Source of the DNA: an uncultured Prevotella sp.
Lineage (GTDB): Bacteria > Bacteroidota > Bacteroidia > Bacteroidales > Bacteroidaceae
Assembly: GCA_944319815.1 (NCBI GenBank)
Contig: CALUEX010000048.1
Coordinates: 124,001-188,000, forward strand
DNA: 64,000 nt
Direction: 5' to 3'
The position numbers and the translations under genes are program-made. Of the stretch, positions 56,447 through 63,935 are shown one piece after another. The stretch's first letter is position 1, and each line of letters opens with the position of its first letter. Below the pieces are notes generated by a model, which worked only from the letters and a program-made list of their open reading frames with translations, had not been told where the DNA came from and did not search any database.

Positions 56447-57405
56447 CAGCTTACCACGTTGACAGGTGAACCACTGAAAAATGCCTTAACATTTGCCGCA
56501 GCCACTGCCATCAAACGTCGGCGAGCCGCTAACGTAGCCCATGCTATGTGCGGAGTTATATAAGCATTTGGCGCCTTGAACAACGGGTTGTCAGCTCTTG
56601 GAGGCTCTTCACGCATTACGTCCGCAGCATACCCACCAAGCTGTCCTGACTCAAGGGCTTCAGCCACGTCTTCTTCATTGACAAGCCTGCCACGCCCCGT
56701 GTTTATAAGCAACGCTCCAGGCTTCATGCGGCTGATGGTAGTTTTATTCATCATTTCAGTTGTCTTGTCAGTCAACGGACAATGGAGAGTCAGTATATCG
56801 CTGATTCCTAAAAGGCCGCTGAAAGTGGTCTTCTGTATCCCCGACGGCAAATCAGCTGAGTTTTTACTTGTACAAGCAAAAACGTCCATACCAAAATCAC
56901 GGGCTATACACGCCACTTTATAACCTATATTACCCAATCCCACTATTCCTAAAGTATGGCCAGCCAGCTCATCGAGATGCGTATCCCAATAACAAAAATC
57001 AACCGAGGCACTCCATTTTCCCTCACGGTTTTCCCTGGCATAGTGCGCCACACGGTTAGTCATATTCAATATATGGGCAAAAGTCATCTGCACCACGCTG
57101 TTTGTACTATACGCAGGCACATTGGTTACGACGATGCCACGCTTACGCGCAGCCTCAACATCCACAACATTATATCCCGTAGCCAGCACCCCAACATATT
57201 TCAGGTTACTTAAAGCGTCCATCACCTCTTCCGTTATAACCACCTTGTTGGTCAATATGGCATCGGCATTTTTCGCCCTCTCCACCACGTCACCGGCATT
57301 GGTACGGTCATACACCGTTACCTCACCACATTCTTCAAGCGCTTCCCACGACAAGTCGCCGGGGTTTACGCTATATCCATCCAATACAACAATCTTCATA
57401 TCCAT
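56446..57405 (-). CDS. D-2-hydroxyacid dehydrogenase (glycerate/hydroxypyruvate type)
   Basis: 319 aa. VGVLATGYNVVDVEAARKRGIVVTNVP starts the family core. GIVGLGNIGYKVACIARDFGMDVFA is the NAD-binding Rossmann motif, LINTGRGRLVNEEDVAEALESG contains the catalytic Arg region, AADVMREEPP the Glu, and ITPHIAWATLAARRRL the catalytic His. It reduces 2-keto acids such as hydroxypyruvate; the precise substrate cannot be told. The gene follows rarA by 51 bp and overlaps the TRIC channel gene. Confidence 0.92.
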   Translation of the reverse strand: MDMKIVVLDGYSVNPGDLSWEALEECGEVTVYDRTNAGDVVERAKNADAILTNKVVITEEVMDALSNLKYVGVLATGYNVVDVEAARKRGIVVTNVPAYSTNSVVQMTFAHILNMTNRVAHYARENREGKWSASVDFCYWDTHLDELAGHTLGIVGLGNIGYKVACIARDFGMDVFACTSKNSADLPSGIQKTTFSGLLGISDILTLHCPLTDKTTEMMNKTTISRMKPGALLINTGRGRLVNEEDVAEALESGQLGGYAADVMREEPPRADNPLFKAPNAYITPHIAWATLAARRRLMAVAAANVKAFFSGSPVNVVS

Positions 57406-57456
57406 TTATTTCATTTATAACTAATAAGCTGAAAATATTTAAGCCATGAACCTATC

Positions 57457-58734
57457 TCATTTTTCCCTAAACCGTTCTCCCCAACAAGCAAGCATACGTT
57501 GATACATCCGTTCCTCTGTAGGAGAATGCTGCGCGTGCCATAACCGCTCGCCCTGCAAGGCGTCAGGCAAATACTGCTGCACGACAAAGTTTCCGGGGTA
57601 ATCATGAGCGTATTTATACCCATCATGATAACCAAGTTCTGCCATTAGCTTGGTCGGCGCGTTGCGTAAGTGCAGCGGTACAGGCTGGTTACCCGTCTTC
57701 TTTACCAAGCTCAATGCCTCTGCAATACCATTATAAGCCGAATTGCTCTTGGCGCTGGTCGCCAAATACACCGTAGCTTCAGCCAAAGGTATACGCCCCT
57801 CGGGCCATCCTATCTTATTAACTGCATCAAAAGCTGCATTGGCGAGCAGCAAGGCATTAGGATTAGCCAACCCTATGTCCTCGGAAGCGCTTATCACCAG
57901 CCTACGGGCTATGAACTTCGGGTCTTCGCCCCCCTCAATCATTCTCGCCAGCCAATACAAGGCTGCGTCAGGGTCAGACCCTCGGATACTCTTGATGAAC
58001 GCCGACACTATGTCATAATGCATCTCTCCGTCCTTGTCATAAGCCAACGGATTTTGTTGTAGGCATTCTTCCACCAAATTGTCGGTTATCTCTATCGTAC
58101 CGCCTTTAGCTGCACCGACGACCAATTCCAATGTATTCAGCAATTTACGTGCATCGCCCCCACTGTACCTCAACAATGCCCCGGTCTCTTTCAGTCGTAT
58201 GTCAAGTTTTTTAAGCTCCGTGTCTTCTGTCACGGCACGATGCAGCAATCCCAATAAGTCATCTTTGTCGAGTGGCTTCAGTACATATAGCTGGCAACGT
58301 GAAAGCAAAGGCCTTATCACCTCGAACGACGGGTTCTCCGTAGTGGCCCCGATAAGCGTCACCACGCCCTGCTCCACTGCTGCCAGCAACGAATCCTGCT
58401 GGCTCTTGCTAAACCGATGTATCTCGTCAATGAATAATATCGGTGCATTCGCATTAAAAAAGCCTGAATGCTTAGCCCTGTCTATAACGTCCCTCACCTC
58501 CTTCACGCCGCTCGACACTGCGCTCAGGGTATAAAATGGCACTTTCAACTCGTTGGCTACTATCAACGCCAGCGTGGTTTTGCCAACCCCCGGAGGCCCC
58601 CATAGTATGAACGACACCGCCCTGCCCGACATTATCATGTTGCGCAAGACGGCGTTATCTCCCACAAGGTGCTTCTGTCCGACATATTCGTCAAGCGACC
58701 TGGGCCTCAATCTTTCTGCCAAAGGTTTAACCAT
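57457..58734 (-). CDS. rarA: Replication-associated recombination protein A (RarA/MgsA)
   Basis: 425 aa from the ATG at 58734 (MVKPLAERLRPRSLDEYVGQKHL), the family start; the longer frame upstream is unsupported. The AAA+ core has FILWGPPGVGKTTLALIVAN (Walker A), PILFIDEIHRFSKSQQDSLL (Walker B), GATTENPSFEVIRPLLSRC, and a C-terminal tetramerisation region AASEDIGLANPNALLLA. RarA acts at stalled forks. A TACTTTTG box lies only about 10 nt before the ATG, so the mRNA may be nearly leaderless. Confidence 0.96.
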   Translation of the reverse strand: MVKPLAERLRPRSLDEYVGQKHLVGDNAVLRNMIMSGRAVSFILWGPPGVGKTTLALIVANELKVPFYTLSAVSSGVKEVRDVIDRAKHSGFFNANAPILFIDEIHRFSKSQQDSLLAAVEQGVVTLIGATTENPSFEVIRPLLSRCQLYVLKPLDKDDLLGLLHRAVTEDTELKKLDIRLKETGALLRYSGGDARKLLNTLELVVGAAKGGTIEITDNLVEECLQQNPLAYDKDGEMHYDIVSAFIKSIRGSDPDAALYWLARMIEGGEDPKFIARRLVISASEDIGLANPNALLLANAAFDAVNKIGWPEGRIPLAEATVYLATSAKSNSAYNGIAEALSLVKKTGNQPVPLHLRNAPTKLMAELGYHDGYKYAHDYPGNFVVQQYLPDALQGERLWHAQHSPTEERMYQRMLACWGERFREK

Positions 58735-58854
58735 AATAATATTGCAAAAGTAAGAAATATATCGCATTAAGCAAAAATTATCACCCAAAAACTTGCCGTT
58801 AAAGGATAATGTATTACTTTTGCAACACCCATATTAAACCCCTAACCGCAAGAA

Positions 58855-59631
58855 ATGAGAATAACCATCCTACAGACAGACGCAAAGTGGGCTTGTCCCG
58901 ACGTCAACGTGGCTGCGGCAGAAGCTCTCATCGAAAGCGCTCCACAATCAGACTTATACGTTCTACCGGAAATGTGGGCGACAGGATTTGCCGCCACCAC
59001 GCCTGACGTGGCTTGCACAAACGCCCCTCTACGGTGGATGCAGATTGCAGCCAAGCGCAAAGACGCTGCCGTATGTGGAGGAGGAGCTGTAAAAGAGGAT
59101 GATGGGACTTACCGCAACAGGTTGTATTTCGTAACCCCCGACGGCATGACAGAATATTACGACAAACGTCACCTGTTCACGCCTGGAGGCGAGCACCTGC
59201 ATTACACACCCGGTTCAAGGCGCATCGTGGTAAACTATAGGGGCGTGCGGTTCCTCTTGTTGACGTGCTATGACCTGCGATTTCCCGCATGGATGCGCTA
59301 CGACGGCGACTATGATGCCATCATCTTTGCCGCCAACTGGCCTGAAAGCAGGCAGGAAGTATGGCTTACGCTGCTCAAGGCGAGGGCCATTGAGAACCAA
59401 TGTTACGTAATCGGGGCTAACCGCATAGGCCACGACCCGCAGTGTACTTACGCAGGAGGCAGCGCTATTATCACCCCTAAAGGCAACATCATTGCTACTG
59501 ACGACAGACAAGAGGCACAAACGGTGACGGCCGACATCGACATGGAAGAACTGAGGAGCTTCAGGGCCAAATTCCCTGTGCTTGACGACCGGGACACGGT
59601 AATGCTGACGCAAACGTCACGACACCATTAA
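58855..59631 (+). CDS. Nitrilase-superfamily amidohydrolase, omega-amidase-like
   Basis: 258 aa. The Glu-Lys-Cys triad is visible: Glu in LYVLPEMWATGF, Lys in MTEYYDKRHLFTPGGEH and Cys in FLLLTCYDLRFPAWM. RAIENQCYVIGANRIGHD is the usual later block. It is closest in motifs to the omega-amidase/YafV branch, which clears alpha-ketoglutaramate from transamination. A TACTTTTG promoter box (58815-58822) precedes it. It is divergent from rarA. Confidence 0.9.
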   Translation: MRITILQTDAKWACPDVNVAAAEALIESAPQSDLYVLPEMWATGFAATTPDVACTNAPLRWMQIAAKRKDAAVCGGGAVKEDDGTYRNRLYFVTPDGMTEYYDKRHLFTPGGEHLHYTPGSRRIVVNYRGVRFLLLTCYDLRFPAWMRYDGDYDAIIFAANWPESRQEVWLTLLKARAIENQCYVIGANRIGHDPQCTYAGGSAIITPKGNIIATDDRQEAQTVTADIDMEELRSFRAKFPVLDDRDTVMLTQTSRHH

Positions 59632-59673
59632 AACATCGCAACCAACAAATACAGATAAAAAACAAAATGAAAT

Positions 59674-60480
59674 ATGAAAACCATCGACAAGAAATCACTC
59701 ACACTTAAGACACTCAACAAGAGTAACATCTGGGACGTGCAAGAGAGCGACATCTTCAGGATGCTCGAAGCGGCGGAGAAAGATGCCGACATCAAGGACA
59801 ACATCCGTCACTATATAGATATTGTAAAAAGCGCGTTCGACCTCGAAGAAATAAAGACCGAACGGCCGGAGGTTGCCAAGAAGTATGAAGCCCGTGGCTA
59901 CAAAACGGGCACCATGCGCGCCGCAGACGGGCACGAAATGAACATTGCCATAAAGAAGCGTCCCATCATGCGCGTCACAGACCTTACTTACGAGAACATA
60001 CGCCACATCACTGCCGAAAAGCTAATGGAGGTGCTCGACAGGAACTTCGGAGGAGGCTGGGACTCTCTCTCCCAGAGCATACAGGACATCATCCAGAGCG
60101 GCTTCGACATCAGCACCACTACCCTACCTAAAGACCGTCTACATAAGCCGGGCGGTATGTACGAGAAGAAAGTGGCCGACGGTTTCGCCGTACTCGAAAT
60201 ACCAAAGGGTGCATGGATTGAAGCTATCTTTGCCAAACTAAAGCCGGAAACTGAGAAGCCGCACGTCAAGTATGACGAGGACATGGCCAAGAAATACGGT
60301 TCTGACGACGAAGATGACGACGAGGACCTGCCTGAGGAGCGCGACACTTACAGCGACCCTGATGATGACGACTTCGACGAGGACAAGCTGACCGAGGAAA
60401 GTTATCGCACAACAATAGAAGCAGACCCGGAAGACCTCGACCTCGCAGCCGAAGACGTTACCGACGACGACGATTACTAA
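59674..60480 (+). CDS. Hypothetical protein with a long acidic C-terminal tail
   Basis: 268 aa without signal or membrane segment. Residues 1-190 are mixed and rather basic (MKTIDKKSLTLKTLNKSNIW, KRPIMRVTDLTYENIRHITAEKLMEVLDRNFGGGWDSLSQSIQDII). The last about 65 residues are mostly Asp and Glu (GSDDEDDDEDLPEERD, DPDDDDFDEDKL, DDDDY). I do not recognise a family, although acidic tails of this kind occur on DNA- or histone-like-binding and chaperone proteins. It follows the amidase by 42 bp and is followed by a long terminator-like repeat. Function unknown. Confidence 0.7.
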   Translation: MKTIDKKSLTLKTLNKSNIWDVQESDIFRMLEAAEKDADIKDNIRHYIDIVKSAFDLEEIKTERPEVAKKYEARGYKTGTMRAADGHEMNIAIKKRPIMRVTDLTYENIRHITAEKLMEVLDRNFGGGWDSLSQSIQDIIQSGFDISTTTLPKDRLHKPGGMYEKKVADGFAVLEIPKGAWIEAIFAKLKPETEKPHVKYDEDMAKKYGSDDEDDDEDLPEERDTYSDPDDDDFDEDKLTEESYRTTIEADPEDLDLAAEDVTDDDDY

Positions 60481-60483
60481 TTC

Positions 60484-60660
60484 TCTTAGCAGACGAGGGA
60501 CGAGCAAACAAGGGACAAGCTAATAAGCAACGGAAGTAAAAAGTAAACGAGTAGATAGGGCAAATCGCCTTGTCTACTCGTTTACTTTTTGCATATACGA
60601 ACTTTGCTTGTTGGCTCGTCTCTCGTCCCTTGTCTGCTCGTCCCTTGTCTGCTTGTTTGC
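60484..60660. repeat. Nested intergenic inverted repeat between convergent genes
   Basis: The inner arms AAAAAGTAAACGAGTAGA... pair with ...TCTACTCGTTTACTTTTT (about 60538-60592). The outer arms are built of repeated words such as AAGGGACGAGC and AGCAAACAAGGGACAAGC with their complements. T-tracts on both sides fit a bidirectional terminator. Confidence 0.75.
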
Positions 60661-60667
60661 TAAAAAG

Positions 60668-61792
60668 CTAAAAAGCCGACTTCCTTCTATTGCACTCACG
60701 ACAGAGCATCTGGCAGTTCTCCTTAACGGTGCGGCCGCCTTCTTTCCATGGAGTTATGTGGTCGCCCTCCATAAACTCATAGTCAAACTCCTTGCCGCAG
60801 ATAGCGCACTTGTGGCCTTGTTCCTCCCACACGGCTAACTTTATGTCGTCGGGGAAGGCGCGCAGGTCGAGCCAATGCTCGTCACCTGTCAATACGTAGG
60901 GTATGATGCCGGTCTGGCGTTGTATTTCGCTGTCGCGCATCAAGGTGGATATGCGGCGGCCAAGTGCTGCGGTGTCGAGCGTCTCGCTGCCGAACTTGTC
61001 GTAAAGCATTGCCCAGTCGAGGCCCTTCATTATTTTCTTGAACTTCCTTGGGTCGAAGTTCGTGATTGCCCAGTTGAGCACATTCTGGAAGTAAGTCCAC
61101 AGGTTGTTGGCGTTCGGGTCGTGCTGGTGCACTGCCATATAGCCTACGGCTGTCTGCCGTTTACCGCCTCGCGTCTCATGGTCGGCCATCCATTCCAATG
61201 CCTTTTTCAGGTAATCCTGGCGTATAGCCGTACCGTTAACCAAGTCGCGCCCCAAGCGGTAAGCCCCGCAGTTAGACTTCGAGAAATGCCGCTTTGCGTC
61301 CGACACGAACGGCCCTGCATACACGGCGTTGTTTATTTCCTGCTCATTGAGCGGCTTACCGGCAATGTTAATAGTCTTGAACCACTCCAACTTTTCCGAC
61401 GGCTCGCCCTCGCATACGTACACGGTCAACTTATAGTCAAGTATTTTCTTCTGTATGTCTCCCGGTTGGTTAAAGAAGTTCTTGAAATCATACGAGAACG
61501 CCCCGGCCACATATTCGCACAGCGAGAGCGTGCGCTGCTGGCCGTCCATCACCTCGTATGGGCACTCGGCGTCGTCGCCACGCTTCACCCAATACATCAC
61601 GTTCAGCGGATAGCCGTTCAGCACAGTGGTTATTACGGCCTGTTGCTCCTTCTCGTTGTAGATGAACTCGCGCTGATATGGCGGCCTTATGTCAAGCCTT
61701 CCGCCGTAACCGCGCACTCCATTCTCGTCGTTATTCACGTATCCGTTGGTTATTTCGCCAACGGTCACTTCTATTTGCTTAATTGTCATCAT
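60668..61792 (-). CDS. DUF262 and HNH endonuclease protein
   Basis: 374 aa. The N-terminal DUF262 domain has RLDIRPPYQREFIYNEKEQQAVI, LNVMYWV and the ParB-like nucleotide-handling motif YEVMDGQQRTLSL. The C-terminal HNH nuclease has WEEQGHKCAICGKEFDYEFMEGDHITPWKEGGRTVKENCQMLCRECNRRKS, with two CxxC pairs for zinc and the DHI-N-C catalytic pattern. DUF262-HNH proteins (GmrSD-, SspE- or BrxU-like) are nucleotide-dependent defence nucleases. It lies 26 bp downstream of an EcoRI-type methyltransferase, making a likely restriction partner. The start could be either of the two initial Met. Confidence 0.88.
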   Translation of the reverse strand: MMTIKQIEVTVGEITNGYVNNDENGVRGYGGRLDIRPPYQREFIYNEKEQQAVITTVLNGYPLNVMYWVKRGDDAECPYEVMDGQQRTLSLCEYVAGAFSYDFKNFFNQPGDIQKKILDYKLTVYVCEGEPSEKLEWFKTINIAGKPLNEQEINNAVYAGPFVSDAKRHFSKSNCGAYRLGRDLVNGTAIRQDYLKKALEWMADHETRGGKRQTAVGYMAVHQHDPNANNLWTYFQNVLNWAITNFDPRKFKKIMKGLDWAMLYDKFGSETLDTAALGRRISTLMRDSEIQRQTGIIPYVLTGDEHWLDLRAFPDDIKLAVWEEQGHKCAICGKEFDYEFMEGDHITPWKEGGRTVKENCQMLCRECNRRKSAF

Positions 61793-61818
61793 GTGTTTAA
61801 GGTTTTAAGGTTATGAGG

Positions 61819-62895
61819 TTATAGGGTTTTGGGGTGCTTGTTGCGGATAAAGACTCTACTATATTGCCGTTTTCCATTTACGATACCACACCCTCCCCTA
61901 TCGTCAGGATGAATGGTGTAACCAATTCTATTCAATACTTCCTTGGGAGTTGACGCTCGCGTGTTTCCACTCGCTTGCCATACTATTTCAAATTGATTGG
62001 GACAATATTTATCAAGGAATGTTATTGGAACTCCCATCAACCCTGAATAATCGCAAGGTATGTCTTGAGTTCTGTTTACATTTATTGCATCATAATTTTC
62101 ATACTTTGGATATTCTTCAGGAGAATAATGACAGACCAAATCTAATTCTTCATTTCGTTTCGGTATCTCTAAATTCGTAAACCAATGAACGCCAGAGACC
62201 CTAATCATACCTTCACGATGGTCACTTGCTGTTGCTACATCTTCATACGGAGAAAAGAAATGTGCTGCAGCTCCCTTAAAACCATATCCAAACCATACTT
62301 TATTGTTTATTATCAAAGGAAAAATATCTTTATATATGGCATTCCCTTGTTTTCCTATTATCAGAAACTTTTTATCATACTTCACAAGCTGCCCTATATA
62401 CTCACGGAACAAGGAGAACGGAGGATTGGTGACAACAATATCTGCCTGTTTTAGCAATTCGATGCACTCACGAGAGCGGAAATCTCCTGTTTCAAGCGTG
62501 GAAATCACGTTCTTGTCATTCTTCAACAAATATTGCACATCCGAAAGGTCTACTGCCCCGTCGCCGTTCAAATCTTTCACCTCGGTAATTTCCACTTTAT
62601 AGGCAATTCGTTTGGGTTCTTCATCATCCCATTTGAACAGCAACGGCAGTTCATTGCCTTGTACGGGTGAGCCGTTATAGCAGGTACAGATGAGCTTTCG
62701 CAGCCCAAGCTGGTTGAAACGCAAGGCAAAATACTTGAAAAAGTTGCTTTCGTAAGGGTCATCACAGTTGCAAAGTACCGTCTTACCACGAAAATGCGAC
62801 CAGTAATGTTGCAGCTCGCGCTCAATATCGGACATCTGCGTATAAAACTCGTCCTTCTTGGCGCGCTTTGCCAAATTAAGGTTTTTGTTTGCCAT
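61819..62895 (-). CDS. Adenine-specific DNA methyltransferase, EcoRI family
   Basis: 358 aa. The N-terminus AKKDEFYTQMSDIERELQHYWSHFRGKTVLCNCDDPYESNFFKYFALRFNQLGLRKLICTCYN is plainly like M.EcoRI, and VVTNPPFSLFREYI is the N6-adenine catalytic motif (NPPF). GKQGNAIYKDIFPLI and MGVPITFLDKYCPNQFEIV follow. By family it may methylate GAATTC, but specificity is not proven. Residues 108-119 (DLNGDGAVDLSD) form an EF-hand or dockerin-like calcium loop within the domain. The middle of the gene is more AT-rich than its neighbours, hinting at transfer. It heads the operon with the DUF262-HNH gene. Confidence 0.93.
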   Translation of the reverse strand: MANKNLNLAKRAKKDEFYTQMSDIERELQHYWSHFRGKTVLCNCDDPYESNFFKYFALRFNQLGLRKLICTCYNGSPVQGNELPLLFKWDDEEPKRIAYKVEITEVKDLNGDGAVDLSDVQYLLKNDKNVISTLETGDFRSRECIELLKQADIVVTNPPFSLFREYIGQLVKYDKKFLIIGKQGNAIYKDIFPLIINNKVWFGYGFKGAAAHFFSPYEDVATASDHREGMIRVSGVHWFTNLEIPKRNEELDLVCHYSPEEYPKYENYDAINVNRTQDIPCDYSGLMGVPITFLDKYCPNQFEIVWQASGNTRASTPKEVLNRIGYTIHPDDRGGCGIVNGKRQYSRVFIRNKHPKTL

Positions 62896-62900
62896 AGTAA

Positions 62901-62926
62901 TGATAGTTTACAAGCATAAACTATCA
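62901..62926 (-). promoter_or_regulatory. 10-bp hairpin just upstream of the methyltransferase start
   Basis: TGATAGTTTA (62901-62910), 6-nt loop, TAAACTATCA (62917-62926), ending five bases before the ATG. In RNA it would cover the ribosome-binding region; in DNA it is an operator-like palindrome. Confidence 0.6.
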
Positions 62927-62942
62927 ATCACTTACGCGCAAT

Positions 62943-63150
62943 AAAAAAGGTGTGAGCTTTCTTATTGCGTTCTGCGAGGTAGCGTAGGAATGAAACCCCT
63001 TATCACCATAATAAGCACTCACACCCTATCGGTGGAGCATCGCCCATTATTGGTGATAAAGGAACATCCTCTACGTGATTTCCTTATCTATTATCCGGCA
63101 GTTCTTATATCACTTAAAGTTTCCTACGCTTTTAGCAGAACGCGAAATAA
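62943..63150 (-). ncRNA. Structured leader with terminator and alternative pairing, upstream of the methyltransferase operon
   Basis: Minus strand. GGTGTGAG (63018-63025) pairs with CTCACACC (62949-62956), extended by CTTATT/AATAAG, and is followed by TTTTTT: a terminator. The alternative long stem pairs GCGTTCTGC (63135-63143 side) with 62967-62975 and 63121-63130 with 62981-62990 (10 bp). It cannot fully coexist with the terminator. A further stem pairs about 62998-63012 with 63046-63061. The arrangement is that of an attenuator or riboswitch-like RNA. Confidence 0.65.
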
Positions 63151-63237
63151 TAGCTAATGCTTCTTTATTTCTAATATGTCGTTATAAATCTTTCTTTCTA
63201 TTTTTTGCTTTTATTTTTTATGTTTCGTTACTATCTG

Positions 63238-63268
63238 CAAAGGTAAAGAATATTTCCTGAACGACAAA
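63238..63268 (-). promoter_or_regulatory. Promoter of the methyltransferase/HNH operon
   Basis: Minus strand TTTG (63265-63268), exactly 19 bp, TACCTTTG (63238-63245). Predicted transcript start near 63230, giving a leader of about 335 nt. Confidence 0.78.
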
Positions 63269-63321
63269 AAAACAAACATTACTTTTATAAATTATGAATG
63301 TCTGCGATTAGCAAACATCCA

Positions 63322-63436
63322 CCGTAGGGACATAATTCATTATGTCCGCACGCCACGAAGGGGCGTATGTTGACAAACAATACTGCGTAATACGTTTCTG
63401 CGAAACGTGCGGACATAATGAATTATGTCCCTACGG
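63322..63436. repeat. MITE-like inverted repeat element, copy 2
   Basis: Perfect 31-bp terminal inverted repeats (63322-63352 and 63406-63436), CCGTAGGGACATAATTCATT and onward. They surround about 53 bp with the interior words GCCACGAAGGGGCGTAT and AATACGTTTCTG, also found in diverged form in copy 1 near 7.5 kb. Confidence 0.78.
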
Positions 63437-63463
63437 TAGGCGGTTTGCAGTTTTTCGTTAAAT

Positions 63464-63550
63464 AAATAAAGAGCAACGGTTTGCAGTTTACGGCTCTTCA
63501 TTATACAAATAAAGAACAACGGTCAACTTGTTTACGGTTCTTCGTTATAC
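63464..63550 (+). repeat. Two tandem covarying hairpin repeats
   Basis: Two adjacent about 43-bp units share AATAAAGA(G/A)CAACGGT...TTTACGG(C/T)TCTTC(A/G)TTATACA. In unit 1 AAGAGC pairs with GCTCTT; in unit 2 AAGAAC pairs with GTTCTT, so a base change is matched on the other arm. Confidence 0.6.
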
Positions 63551-63585
63551 AAACAATGAATAACATAAATCCCGTTTGCGCCAAA

Positions 63586-63632
63586 CAACGTTGCAAAAGG
63601 ATACCTTTTACGCGATAAAAGGGCATCTTTTA
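63586..63632. repeat. Dispersed intergenic AAAAGG/CCTTTT repeat, another copy
   Basis: GCAAAAGGATACCTTTTACG followed by CGATAAAAGGGCATC and TTTTAC, resembling the stretches at 7312-7378, 26806-26850 and 45317-45352. Confidence 0.45.
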
Positions 63633-63734
63633 CTGGCTAAAAGGAGGCATATTGAGAACACGTTGACTATCAACGAATTACGGGAACGGCACAAATGGAA
63701 TTTAAATTTGCCGTTGCATTTCTTGCGGTTTTGC

Positions 63735-63765
63735 TTTGCGTTTATTGGAATTTTGCATACCTTTG
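63735..63765 (+). promoter_or_regulatory. Promoter of the cobalamin-riboswitch transcript
   Basis: TTTG (63735-63738), exactly 19 bp, TACCTTTG (63758-63765), immediately upstream of the riboswitch. Confidence 0.78.
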
Positions 63766-63772
63766 CACACGC

Positions 63773-63935
63773 TGATTGGTTCACGCATGAGTGATTAAAA
63801 GGGAAACGAGTGAAAATCCCGTACAGTCCCGCTGCTGTGAGCTGTCATTATCGCGACGGACAACACGCCACTGGCACAGTTTTTTAGCCGGGAAGGCAGT
63901 CCGACGAGGACAGCGTAGTCAGAAGACCTGCCGTC
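63773..63935 (+). promoter_or_regulatory. Cobalamin (adenosylcobalamin) riboswitch
   Basis: The conserved core is present in order: AAAAGGGAAACGAGTGAAAA, CCCGTACAGTCCCGCTGCTGTGA, GCCACTGGCAC, AGCCGGGAAGGCAG and AGTCAGAAGACCTGCC (the B12 box region). It turns down expression when cobalamin is plentiful. The controlled gene begins beyond the window; a TonB-dependent B12 receptor or cobalamin pathway gene is expected. Confidence 0.93.

Noticed and set aside
62943-63150. Structure upstream of the methyltransferase read as 6S RNA or a retron-type ncRNA
   Set aside because: The length is right for 6S RNA, but the inner multi-stem junction does not fit, and no reverse transcriptase is nearby; left as an unassigned leader.
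63576-63794. 72-aa open frame on the plus strand
   Set aside because: It runs through a dispersed repeat and the promoter into the cobalamin riboswitch; no family resemblance.
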